Notes: a model not told the origin generated them from the sequence alone. Positions 7,477 through 15,723 are shown, numbered from the stretch's first letter. The stretch is 64,000 nt of DNA from Ricordea florida (GCA_949710005.1 OX453275.1:7124481-7188480); one strand, 5' to 3'. Made by a program: numbers and translations.

Positions 7477-7872
7477 TCACAACATTGCTATTTTTGGGGT
7501 TTGTGTTTGTGGGGGTGGTTGTTGGGTAGGAATATTTGAGGGTGGAACTTTGGTCGGAATTCTGTTTTTGTAGTACCTCATAAACATGTCAACTGCAGTA
7601 AACCCTATTCCAATGATGGATAACACGGTAGTAAAAGATAGCTCTGGAATCCATGCTTTTGTATTTTCTTCTTCATTAGAATTTTCTTCATTTTTGTTTT
7701 CCGATTGTTCCTTTTCACGTTTCATTTCTCTAGCTAACGCTTCTTTGGCTTTTTTGTTATATTCTGCTAGTTTCTTACCAGCTGCAACCTTTTTAGGATC
7801 TTTCTCTTTCTTTTTTGAATCTTTCTTTTCAGGTATGGGATCCATTGTAATTTGTTCAACTTGATCAGACAT
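7477..7872 (-). CDS. Lys/Glu-rich protein with one transmembrane segment and Pro-rich tail (131 aa)
   Basis: Residues about 14-65 are extremely charged and helical (KDPKKVAAGKKLAEYNKKAK). They are followed by a hydrophobic segment at about 72-92 (WIPELSFTTVLSIIGIGFTA), a short basic stretch and a Pro/Gln/Thr-rich tail (PPSNIPTQQPPPQTQTP). One membrane span is likely. A perfect box precedes it at 7898-7907. The role is unknown. The proline-rich tail could be an interaction site, but no PPxY or PTAP late-domain motif is present. Confidence 0.78.
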   Translation of the reverse strand: MSDQVEQITMDPIPEKKDSKKKEKDPKKVAAGKKLAEYNKKAKEALAREMKREKEQSENKNEENSNEEENTKAWIPELSFTTVLSIIGIGFTAVDMFMRYYKNRIPTKVPPSNIPTQQPPPQTQTPKIAML

Positions 7873-7897
7873 TATTATTTTATTTCACAAAGTAAAG

Positions 7898-7907
7898 AAT
7901 CTTTAAA
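7898..7907 (-). promoter_or_regulatory. TTTAAAGATT box upstream of the 131-aa gene
   Basis: The coding strand reads GATTTAAAGATTCTTTACT, 26-35 bases before the ATG at 7872. The stop of the upstream gene is 10 bases away. Confidence 0.62.
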
Positions 7908-7916
7908 TCAGTTGTG

Positions 7917-8405
7917 CTAAGTGACATGCTCAGTTTTGTTGGAATCCTCTTGTATTTTGTTGATTTTAATGTGTTTAGCAACCTGGAATAGTCCGCTGGC
8001 AAGTGCTACCAATCTTCCACCTTTTAATGCTAACAGACCTACAAAGTTTGTAAGTTCACGATTAACCAACTCATCATTCTTCAAATCCTCACAAAGAGCT
8101 TCTATATCATCCACAGGAACCATATAAGAAATGACTTGAGAAACTAATTGAAGAGATGAATCTACTAATCCACCACTAATTTTCTTACCTAATACTGTCT
8201 GGTATCGATTATAATATTTTTCAACATCTTTTTCTGTGAGTTTCTTTATATCACCCAGACTCATATCAACACCTAAATATTCCTTTGTAGTCCCAAGAGA
8301 TGCGAGAATGGCTAGTGATTCTTGTTTTATTTCAATATCATCATTATCTTTTGTCTCATCTTTTACCTCTGTCTTTTCTTCTATATAATCTTCAACGCTT
8401 GTCAT
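7917..8405 (-). CDS. Capsid-cluster protein of unknown function (162 aa)
   Basis: It has an acidic N-terminal 30 residues, then a mostly helical domain with LTEKDVEKYYNRYQTVLGKK and VPVDDIEALCEDL, and a moderately hydrophobic segment near the end (FVGLLALKGGRLVALASGLF). The gene follows the packaging ATPase on the same strand with a TTTAAAAGAAT box at 8431-8442. The ATG at 8405 gives the full frame. No enzymatic motif was seen. Its position between the ATPase and the small membrane proteins suggests a virion or assembly part. Confidence 0.78.
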   Translation of the reverse strand: MTSVEDYIEEKTEVKDETKDNDDIEIKQESLAILASLGTTKEYLGVDMSLGDIKKLTEKDVEKYYNRYQTVLGKKISGGLVDSSLQLVSQVISYMVPVDDIEALCEDLKNDELVNRELTNFVGLLALKGGRLVALASGLFQVAKHIKINKIQEDSNKTEHVT

Positions 8406-8430
8406 CTTGTAATTTTTTAATAATAAATAG

Positions 8431-8442
8431 ATTCTTTTAAAT
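8431..8442 (-). promoter_or_regulatory. TTTAAAAGAAT box upstream of the 162-aa gene
   Basis: The coding strand reads ATTTAAAAGAAT, 26-37 bases before the ATG at 8405. The same 12 bases stand before the capsid gene at 10336-10347. It touches the final codons of the ATPase gene. Confidence 0.55.
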
Positions 8443-9063
8443 CACCGCAGGAATCTCCAAATAACATTGGAATGGATAACGTAAACACAAACAGAGTCTC
8501 GAATATTTTTCAGTTTTCAACATTTCTACAAACTTTTTACTAGTTTCAGAGTCTAAATCACCCCCATAATCTTCGAAAAGCATCTTCATACCTTTTTGTG
8601 ATGGATTATGGAATGTAACCACACAAGCTACATTTTCACGGAATGGTTTTGTTATGGATGTTAATTGCTGAGTGAGAACCCAAACTGATAATCCGTGATG
8701 TCTTCCAGAGAATGCTAAATCTATAAACTTGTTTGATCGTTTCTTCAGATCTTTAGATACAGCACAATCGTCTAAAATTATTAGTGTATTTGTACCAGAG
8801 AACAAAGTTTGACAATCAGTTAATAACTCGTTAATCTCATCGCTGTTACTAGCATCTGGTGATAATACCAAGAAACGTTTATCTCCGTGAGCAAATTTAT
8901 GATAGGTTTTATTTTTAGAAAAAGTCGGGCATATGAGAACAATATATTCAAACACTTTTTTGAAGGGTCCTCTTAGTTGATCAATTATGTACTTTGTCTT
9001 TCCACAATTTGTTGGACCTGTTATAATACAATGAAAAGGAACTTTATCTCGTAATTCTTCCAT
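8437..9063 (-). CDS. FtsK/HerA (A32-type) DNA-packaging ATPase (208 aa)
   Basis: Walker A is at residues 16-24 (GPTNCGKTK) and Walker B at 94-99 (LIILDD). A Gln-bearing sensor segment follows (VWVLTQQLTSI near residue 130), as in the A32-like genome-packaging ATPases of Polintons, virophages and large DNA viruses. The length matches the compact Polinton versions. It lies directly downstream of the capsid gene, the usual order, with an 8-base gap between the capsid stop and its ATG. It is expected to pump element DNA into capsids. All motif residues appear intact. Confidence 0.93.
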   Translation of the reverse strand: MEELRDKVPFHCIITGPTNCGKTKYIIDQLRGPFKKVFEYIVLICPTFSKNKTYHKFAHGDKRFLVLSPDASNSDEINELLTDCQTLFSGTNTLIILDDCAVSKDLKKRSNKFIDLAFSGRHHGLSVWVLTQQLTSITKPFRENVACVVTFHNPSQKGMKMLFEDYGGDLDSETSKKFVEMLKTEKYSRLCLCLRYPFQCYLEIPAVI

Positions 9064-9070
9064 CTTTTAA

Positions 9071-10309
9071 CTAATACATAATAGATCTTAAGTTTGAATT
9101 CATAATCTCCATCGCTGCATCGGCTACCACAAACATATAACATGTGATATTTCCTGTTACACCAACTTGTCGTTTCATTTCAAGTTTTACTCCATCTCTC
9201 GTGTTGTTCAAGGCCATACCTCCACCATGAATACCATTGTCGGGGTGAGTTCTCAAGTCAATCCATATGGCAAACTTGTTGAAATAAAAATCATTTAGCT
9301 TTACACCCTCTCTACCAAAACGTTTCTTTACTGAATCCCAGAAGTCTGGCGGTTCCATTCCCTTGGAGTATAGACGGTTTGGTATGCCGTCAACGTTAAT
9401 CTTTATTGATGTTATATTCGGATTTACAAACTTTTCAGATTCTCTCTTTCCCCCACCGTATCCATCTGTGAACAAGCACAATATCCCTGTCATTGATCTC
9501 CTGGGTATATTAATGTTCTCGTTTATGAAACTGTCATTAGGTTTGGAGATGTTAAAAGTTTTGTGAAGAAGAACATTCTCGTAAAAGAATACTTTACCAA
9601 TCTGATAAGATGACTGAGCCTCGTTAGCTAAGTATTCACTTGAGATACAAGAATATTCCAACTCAAGGTTTGCGATTTTGTAAGTTGGAGTTTTGGTAGT
9701 GTCAGAATAAACAACAATATCGTAAACTGGGGCCAGTGTAATCTCAAAGATTAGTTGATGAGGTAATGCTTTTGGATAGAAAACCCCATGATTATTGAGA
9801 ATAGGATGGTTGAGTGGGATACGGTACTTGGTGTTGTATACTGCTGAAAGAACTACTTCCTTATCATTTCCTGATGTTACCTTATCACCAGCATTTGTCC
9901 TAAGCTTCCTCATGTTTACAGAAGAAATACCTTGTTTTATTCCATCCTCACGTTCTTCATCTGTTAAGTATAAGTCATGATAGGTTTGAAATAGATCGTA
10001 TCTTTGAGTATCCTGTAGTGTTTCTCCACCAAAAAGAACCCTTAGTCTGGATACAAGGTTACTTCCAACGTTATTCACAAGGGTATTGTTAGCATGACCA
10101 TCAACAGTCAAGTCAAATATTAGAGATACACTTCCTGGTACAATCACCACATTCTCAGAAAGTTTTGGAATATTTATATATAATGTTTCTCCAGGACTGG
10201 CAGAGGAGGGATTTAGTGTAATTCGATTCAATGATGATTCCGCTTTCAAACCGAGAGGCTCTAGTGGAACCCTGTTTGGATTAATTTTTTCAGGTACAGC
10301 TTGTGACAT
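9071..10309 (-). CDS. Major capsid protein, double-jelly-roll type (412 aa)
   Basis: The sequence is beta-rich over its whole length. It begins with the typical Polinton start region (a short Pro-rich arm, then SSLNRITLNPSSASPGETLY), has VNNVGSNLVSRLRVLFGGETL in the first jelly roll, and ends RSIMY. The overall layout and 412-residue length fit the major capsid proteins of invertebrate Polintons and adintoviruses, which form trimeric capsomers of an icosahedral shell. It is followed by the ATPase, the expected partner order. Its ATG at 10309 lies behind an ATTTAAAAGAAT box shared with the divergent integrase region. The frame is intact. Confidence 0.88.
   Translation of the reverse strand: MSQAVPEKINPNRVPLEPLGLKAESSLNRITLNPSSASPGETLYINIPKLSENVVIVPGSVSLIFDLTVDGHANNTLVNNVGSNLVSRLRVLFGGETLQDTQRYDLFQTYHDLYLTDEEREDGIKQGISSVNMRKLRTNAGDKVTSGNDKEVVLSAVYNTKYRIPLNHPILNNHGVFYPKALPHQLIFEITLAPVYDIVVYSDTTKTPTYKIANLELEYSCISSEYLANEAQSSYQIGKVFFYENVLLHKTFNISKPNDSFINENINIPRRSMTGILCLFTDGYGGGKRESEKFVNPNITSIKINVDGIPNRLYSKGMEPPDFWDSVKKRFGREGVKLNDFYFNKFAIWIDLRTHPDNGIHGGGMALNNTRDGVKLEMKRQVGVTGNITCYMFVVADAAMEIMNSNLRSIMY
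9083..9092 (-). promoter_or_regulatory. Weak CTTAAGATCT box upstream of the ATPase gene
   Basis: The coding strand reads ACTTAAGATC, 20-29 bases before the ATG at 9063. It is the most divergent member of the series, matching TTTAAAGATT at about 7 positions. Confidence 0.3.
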
Positions 10310-10335
10310 GTTATTATTTTAAAGATAGGTAGAGT

Positions 10336-10347
10336 ATTCTTTTAAAT
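10336..10347. promoter_or_regulatory. TTTAAA box between capsid and integrase genes
   Basis: ATTTAAAAGAAT on the minus strand lies 27-38 bases before the capsid ATG. Because TTTAAA is its own reverse complement, the same site also sits 13-18 bases before the integrase ATG at 10360 on the plus strand. It may serve both genes. Confidence 0.5.
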
Positions 10348-10359
10348 TAGTAACGGAAC

Positions 10360-11334
10360 ATGTAATCAAAAATATATTATTCAACTTATGGATATTGGAA
10401 AGGATATTCTGCAATTCCTAAATTAGCTGAAAAAGCAAAAGTTAGTGAATATGTGGCTAAACAATGGCTTGAGAAACAGGCTCTATGGCAAATCTATCTA
10501 CCAGCTCCAAAATATATCCCCAGACCGCATTGGAATGTAGAAAAACCGAATCATATTCACCAAGCAGATTTATTATTTTTACCACATGATAGAGTAGGAA
10601 GAAAAACATATCGATATGCTCTGGTTGTTATTGATATAGCTCGATACAAAGATGCGGAACCATCAACATCAAAAGAAAGTAACGAGATTTCAAAAGCCTT
10701 CACTAATATTTACTCTAGAAAGTTAAAATATCCTAAAACATTAATTGTTGATCCAGGAAGAGAATTTATGGGTGATGTGACAAAACTTATGAACATACAT
10801 AATGTAACAATACAACGGTCTGAAGCTGGAAACCATAGAGCTCAAGCATTTGTTGAAAGAGCAAATAGAACATTATCAGAAAAACTATTTAGTCATCAAT
10901 ATGCACAAGAAATGATTAGTGATGATCGATCTAGAGTATGGGTAAAACGATTACCAGCCATTTTGAAAACTTTGAATAGTGTTCCAACTAGAATAACTGG
11001 GGAAGAGCCTGTGAAAGCTATAAAAATGAAAGAGGTTGATATTGATCCTCCAAAATATAAGCGAGTTGTTGGGTATGATGAGGTTAGGTTACCACCTGGT
11101 GTTAAAGTTAGATACTTACTCGCTCCGGGTGAACTTGAAGGTGGTGAACGAATACGAGCTACGGATCCCATTTGGAGTATAGAGGTTTATGATCTATCAC
11201 GTAGTGTGGTTTCATCTAATCAGCCAGTTTTGTATTATTTACTAGATGGACCTAGGCGTGGTTTTGTGAGGGAAGAACTTCAGGTTGTACCAGACGATAC
11301 AGAACTCCCGCCTAATTCTGTGTTGCAACGATAA
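10360..11334 (+). CDS. Retroviral-type (DDE) integrase, 5' end broken by a stop after the ATG
   Basis: The frame from 10366 to 11334 is open. It contains the N-terminal helical region (AKQWLEKQALWQIYLP), a catalytic core with Asp at 10567 (HQADLLF), Asp at 10750 (LIVDPGREF) and Glu at 10855 (QAFVERANR), and a C-terminal domain (RATDPIWSIEVYDL, GFVREELQVV). D to D is 61 residues and D to E 35. All three acidic residues are present. The only upstream ATG, at 10360, is followed at once by TAA at 10363, and no other ATG precedes the core; a GTG lies at 10453. So either the copy is disabled, starts at a non-ATG codon, or the stop is a sequencing error. The gene converges on the polymerase gene, overlapping it by 55 bases. 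Confidence 0.88.
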
Positions 11335-12833
11335 TGTCCGTATGCGAAAGTATGTATTCCATCTTCACAAATTATTCTCTTGTCATCATCAGCAGATAGT
11401 GCAACTTTGTTAATCGTTTCAGTATAAACATCATGCTTATGACTTCTGATTACATTCATCTTTCTCATCAGAGGTTTTTTATTGAATAGACAATCCTTAT
11501 AATTATCAAATGTTATGGTATTTTTTACGACTGCTTTCTTCATTCCCTTACATTTATTTTCTTCTTCACCTTCATTCATCTTATAGCTGTAAAGTTTAGC
11601 ACGTAGACCAACAAACTCTTCAATTATCTTTCCACCAGCCTCATCTTTGAACATATTTATGACTTTCTTGTTAACACCAGCCTCGATACCTGATGGATGG
11701 TTTTTAGGATAATTACTAGTATCAAGCATGGATTTTACATCTGGACTGATATCCTTATAGAAATCTTCTACTTCTATCTCATATACAAGACTATCTGTAT
11801 CTGTGAATAACAATTTAGCTTTTTCATCATATTTAGGTTTTATGTAATTATAGTGAAAGTTATACATTATTATTTTACTAAGATCTAGAATGCACATACC
11901 CAAGTAAACGGGCTTATCGAAGACTAACTTTGTTTTCTTCATATGGATGGCTACCAGATTTTCACAAAAGATAGTACGATGCTGATAGTTAGGTTTTGAT
12001 ATTAATTTTTTCGCATCTTTTTTATTCGTAACCAATCGTACATCAACCCTATTTCTAATGTTTTCCATGGTTTTACCAAAGACAGAGTTATTCATCAGCT
12101 TGAAGAAATCTTTTTCAAAATCGTTTGTTGCTTTAGCTCTGAGGTTTGTATTCAAATCAATGTATGGTTTTAACCAAGCTGACTCCTCAAATGTAATACC
12201 TCTATGAATTTTTGTTACTTTTAATCCTAGGCTTTCATAAACTTTTAGGGTTTCATGGTGAACAACATATTTTACCTTATCATTGAGATTTGGTATCAAT
12301 TTCTCAACCTTATTAACTACAAGTCTCTCTGGAGCTAGAGGATAATCATTATGCAAGTCGTGAAGATGATGAGGATATTCTAAATCAACCTCTAGTATGC
12401 AAGGGATATTTTTCCAGTTTATAAGCTCTTGGTCAGTCATCCATCTGAAACCGTGAGTAGGGAGTAGTTTACTCATTCCTCCACCGTATAAGTTATTTGC
12501 GTCGAGATATACGATATACTTTTTTGGTAGGTTGGGATCATATTCTTTCATGTATGGGTTGTTTGCTTTACCATATCTATTAGAGATCTGAGATACACCT
12601 CCTCGAATTCCTTTCTCAACCATAAGTAGCATATCGATGTCAGTTAGCGGCTCCAACTTCACTTTAGTTATCTTTAATGCTGCATCCCACGCTAGTCCAG
12701 GTGCTGTATAATACCAAGCAGGGTCAAGGTTATAATTCTTTTGACAAACATCTCTAAAGTTTTCAAATACATCCGCTAACAGGAGTACATCTGACTCAAG
12801 ATATAGGTCGTGATATTCCCTCATTGTTTTCAT
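11280..12833 (-). CDS. Protein-primed DNA polymerase B, C-terminal part after a frameshift (517 codons)
   Basis: This frame carries the exonuclease III region (YLESDVLLLADVFENF), polymerase motif A (YLDANNLYGG, Asp111 of this segment), motif B (KLMNNSVFGKTMEN) and motif C (LLFTDTDSL), all with intact catalytic acids. It continues the 780-codon frame that ends at 12830; the switch lies at the short T run 12853-12856 (A run on the coding strand). The conserved-looking end AYGHYRC is followed by a tail that overlaps the 3' end of the integrase gene. The annotated ATG at 12833 is an internal methionine, not a true start. I consider it the second half of one gene. Confidence 0.92.
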   Translation of the reverse strand: MKTMREYHDLYLESDVLLLADVFENFRDVCQKNYNLDPAWYYTAPGLAWDAALKITKVKLEPLTDIDMLLMVEKGIRGGVSQISNRYGKANNPYMKEYDPNLPKKYIVYLDANNLYGGGMSKLLPTHGFRWMTDQELINWKNIPCILEVDLEYPHHLHDLHNDYPLAPERLVVNKVEKLIPNLNDKVKYVVHHETLKVYESLGLKVTKIHRGITFEESAWLKPYIDLNTNLRAKATNDFEKDFFKLMNNSVFGKTMENIRNRVDVRLVTNKKDAKKLISKPNYQHRTIFCENLVAIHMKKTKLVFDKPVYLGMCILDLSKIIMYNFHYNYIKPKYDEKAKLLFTDTDSLVYEIEVEDFYKDISPDVKSMLDTSNYPKNHPSGIEAGVNKKVINMFKDEAGGKIIEEFVGLRAKLYSYKMNEGEEENKCKGMKKAVVKNTITFDNYKDCLFNKKPLMRKMNVIRSHKHDVYTETINKVALSADDDKRIICEDGIHTFAYGHYRCNTELGGSSVSSGTT

Positions 12834-15172
12834 ATTGAATGTTTCCCATACCTTTTAGCATGTTGGTAATTATCTTCTGTTATATCTTCATCATTAAGTT
12901 TTGAATAGAATGCATCCTTTGGTGGAAGTTGGGTTTCGTTTAGTTTATCAAATCCATCAAACCAATCATATGGAAATACACCCTTTCTTAACAATAACTC
13001 TAATTTCTCTCCCTTATAGCATTTTTTGATATTTTTGAAAGATTCTTTTGGTAGATTAGTTACTAATTTATCCAGACTTGTTGCCATAAATTTAAATGAA
13101 TCTATGAATCTAATATCTCGCTTCACATCAACCTGCTTACCCTCTTTGTTTGTAAAGGTGTCAACTACAATCTGTTTTGTGAAAGAAATATACTTTTCCT
13201 CATTATTAGGTATACAGTTTATTTTACCTTTTGATTTACCAAGGTTTTTGATAAATAGATGTGAATCATATCCAGATAGATTGTGAAAGAAGACTGGGAA
13301 GAACTTTGGAATTTTATAGTTTAAGTTGCATTTATTATGAGCTGCTCCTCTATACTTTCCTGTAAGGTGGCAGTGGTCTAATACCTTATCTTCTCCTAAT
13401 TCACCCTCACAGATGTGGCAGTGAGTAGCATTTTCATAGTCGATTTTATCTTTATTACTCATCTTCACCTTCTTATGGAATTTGAACTTATTATAAATTT
13501 TCTTAATATCTGACTCTAAATTATCTACAAATATCTGTGGGATATCATCGTCTGGGGATTCAGCAGTGTATCGTACAAGCATGGGTGGAAATATATTATC
13601 GTCAAAGCACTTTATATAATAGCAGAATCCTGATGCTTTGTGCTTCTGGTATTGTTTAGTAAAGCTTTTACTTTCATCTGGAGAGCAAGTGTGTATTTTC
13701 TCTGGAGAACTCTCAAAGTCTGCATATACAACAAAGGGGTGTCGCATTTTTCTGTTATAATTTTTAAAGTAAATATACATAGGATTACCATCTTTATCTA
13801 ATGGCATTTCAATCTTAACTTCTTCGTTTTTATCACAGTATTCGATATGTTTTTCTAATGATTTTTTTGAAGAGAATGAGTTAAGACATCTACGACAAAA
13901 GTGCATTTTAGATTTATTTTTACTAACTTGAGAGGATAAAAGTCTACTAATATTCTTTATCCAACAATAGTGATTTGTTTCATCGTTAGATATTAGAAGT
14001 AAGTCGATCAAATAACCTCTTTGTTTCTTACTTATTCTTAGAGAATATACATCAACACCATCATATCCAAAGACGTTAATCACATATGGGTTTTGATTTT
14101 CAAACTTATCAATATGTTTCCATTCAACGGGGAACTCTATTCCTGTCCAGTAAAACTTCTCAGAGTTTTCTCTCATTTGTTTATTTAGTCTCTGTGGGTC
14201 TTTCTCTTTAGGAAACACGGCGGATGTTACTGCCCACTTGAAACACTCATTATCCTTTTCATTCTTAACATTGATGATTGCTTGCTTTGATGCTAATTTT
14301 GATGGTAGTGGAATATAGGAACTTCCAGAAAGAGGTTCAAATGGGTCGATGTTAATATCAAAGTATTCCACACGGTCGAATTTCCAACCGGAGCCGTTAT
14401 TTAGAAACTTCTCAATCAATTCAAGTTGGTAATCTGTCATTGTATCGAATAAGCCAGAGAAATCTGTTGAGTCAGTAATCGTTTCTGGTTTTTTGGTATG
14501 AAAGGGAGGTGATGTTTCATCAATCTGTCCAGTATTAGGATTCTCTTTTATAAACTTGCAGGTATAGATAAATTTCACCTTGAGCGGTTTCTTTTTCTGA
14601 TTAATGAGAACCTGAACTTTTGGTTTGATTTTAGCGATGAACGTCTTGTTGTCATACCCTTCCACTCCATCTATCCTATAGGTTTTCAGATACCCCTTCA
14701 ACGCTGTTTCTCTTTCTTTTGGAGTGATGCGTTTGTTGAATATTCGTTTAGAAACCAAACTTTTTAAAGTGAATATACGGTTAACCTTTTTCTTCAAACT
14801 TTCTACTCGTTTGTTTACAGTTTTTTTGTTAGGTTCTGGTAAATAAGATAGTATCCAATCTGCCAACTTGTTAATCTCTTTATTTATAGGTTTAGCAGCT
14901 CTGCTTGTTAAATTTTTAAGTGATGTGGGTTGGGATGTGGGTTTGGAAGGTTTGAGAATTGGAACATTAATCTCAGGTACCGGTTCATCAAGAATGTGTC
15001 TTTGCTGTTGGTTAGTTCTAGGAGTTGTAATCGTATCATCATAGAATATTAGTCTAGGAGCAGGTGCTTGTTCTATTTTTTCAATGATTTCAGCTTTACT
15101 CTTTCCAGAATATCCTTTAACACCTAGCTCTTTGGCGAGGGCTTGCAATTTTTTCACTGTCAAACGTTCCAT
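12830..15172 (-). CDS. Protein-primed DNA polymerase B, N-terminal part with SAP-like and zinc modules (780 aa)
   Basis: Residues 1-35 are a SAP/Rho-N-like module encoded in the right TIR. A Pro/Lys-rich linker and a long N-terminal domain follow. A C2H2-like finger sits near residue 422 (FCRRCLNSFSSKKSLEKH), exonuclease motif I near 484 (VYADFESS), an HNH/endonuclease-VII-like zinc insertion near 580 (CHICEGEL, DHCHLTGKYRG) and exonuclease motif II near 635 (HNLSGYDSH). The frame ends abnormally at 12830 just before the exonuclease III region, which continues in another frame. Together the two parts cover a full Polinton polymerase of about 1,300 codons. It would copy the element from a terminal protein. 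The start at 15172 follows a TTTAAAGATA box. Confidence 0.93.
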   Translation of the reverse strand: MERLTVKKLQALAKELGVKGYSGKSKAEIIEKIEQAPAPRLIFYDDTITTPRTNQQQRHILDEPVPEINVPILKPSKPTSQPTSLKNLTSRAAKPINKEINKLADWILSYLPEPNKKTVNKRVESLKKKVNRIFTLKSLVSKRIFNKRITPKERETALKGYLKTYRIDGVEGYDNKTFIAKIKPKVQVLINQKKKPLKVKFIYTCKFIKENPNTGQIDETSPPFHTKKPETITDSTDFSGLFDTMTDYQLELIEKFLNNGSGWKFDRVEYFDINIDPFEPLSGSSYIPLPSKLASKQAIINVKNEKDNECFKWAVTSAVFPKEKDPQRLNKQMRENSEKFYWTGIEFPVEWKHIDKFENQNPYVINVFGYDGVDVYSLRISKKQRGYLIDLLLISNDETNHYCWIKNISRLLSSQVSKNKSKMHFCRRCLNSFSSKKSLEKHIEYCDKNEEVKIEMPLDKDGNPMYIYFKNYNRKMRHPFVVYADFESSPEKIHTCSPDESKSFTKQYQKHKASGFCYYIKCFDDNIFPPMLVRYTAESPDDDIPQIFVDNLESDIKKIYNKFKFHKKVKMSNKDKIDYENATHCHICEGELGEDKVLDHCHLTGKYRGAAHNKCNLNYKIPKFFPVFFHNLSGYDSHLFIKNLGKSKGKINCIPNNEEKYISFTKQIVVDTFTNKEGKQVDVKRDIRFIDSFKFMATSLDKLVTNLPKESFKNIKKCYKGEKLELLLRKGVFPYDWFDGFDKLNETQLPPKDAFYSKLNDEDITEDNYQHAKRYGKHSI

Positions 15173-15362
15173 TTTTAAATTTCATGTTATATCTTTAAAC
15201 CATTTTTTAAAAATTAATTTTTTTTCTGTAATCCTTGATAAATCTCTTATAAAATCCTTGATAAAATCCTTGATAAATCTCTTATAAATCTCTGATAAAT
15301 TTTTCCACACAAAATTGACTGAAAATTAAACAGTGCGCTCACTTCCGGTAATTACAACTACT
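15068..15362 (-). repeat. Polinton right terminal inverted repeat (295 bp)
   Basis: Inverted partner of 1890-2184. It contains the promoter-like box, the start codon and the first 35 codons of the DNA polymerase B gene, which reads leftwards from 15172. Confidence 0.95.
15190..15199 (-). promoter_or_regulatory. TTTAAAGATA box upstream of DNA polymerase B
   Basis: Mirror copy, inside the right TIR, of the box at 2053-2062. It lies 18-27 bases before the polymerase ATG at 15172. Confidence 0.55.
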
Positions 15363-15367
15363 ACTTT
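15363..15367. repeat. Right target-site duplication of the Polinton (ACTTT)
   Basis: Matches the five bases at 1885-1889 outside the left end. Confidence 0.75.
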
Positions 15368-15723
15368 TGTCGAGCGAAACAAGCACTTTTCTGCGTCTAT
15401 AATGTAAATGACGGCATGTCTCTTTCAACTCATTTCCCAAGACGTGAAACATAAAAGATCTTCTTATGTTCCATTTAGCGGCAGTCTTTGTTATTTCCCA
15501 TCGAAAATCGCCTCATCCACGATTGGCTCAAGAACAATAGCATCAATTAAGCCTATTTTATTTGGAATGGCCTGTAATCGCTGAAAACTGCCGAATGCTC
15601 GAAAAGAAGGTGACATCTGTTGCGTGTCTCAGCCAATCAATGCTCATCTTGACGGTCAATTTCCATAATTGGGCACAGGACAGTGTTACAGTTTGTTTGT
15701 ACATATGTACCAGTGAAAGAAAG
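15368..15723. other. 5' flank of the Cys-rich membrane protein gene
   Basis: Between the Polinton end and the ATG there are 361 bases that must hold the promoter and 5' UTR unless transcription starts within the element. No clear TATA box or coding frame is visible. Confidence 0.4.

Larger units (their letters stand above)
1890..15362. mobile_element. Polinton/Maverick (adintovirus-like) integrated element, 13,473 bp
   Basis: The element is bounded by inverted repeats starting AG and ending CT and flanked by a short direct repeat. It encodes the diagnostic Polinton set: protein-primed family B DNA polymerase, retroviral-type DDE integrase, A32/FtsK-type packaging ATPase and a major capsid protein of the double-jelly-roll type. 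About nine further tightly packed small genes are present. Gene order from the left is zinc-repeat protein (+), ten capsid-cluster ORFs (-), ATPase (-), capsid protein (-), integrase (+), polymerase (-). The size is slightly below the usual 15-20 kb. No adenain-type maturation protease was recognised. Three ORF lesions are described under the individual genes. Such elements replicate by protein-primed synthesis and are thought able to form virions; whether this copy could do either is doubtful. Confidence 0.95.

Noticed and set aside
12845..12860. Programmed ribosomal frameshift in the polymerase
   Set aside because: No classical slippery heptamer or obvious downstream pseudoknot; a simple homopolymer length change explains it better.
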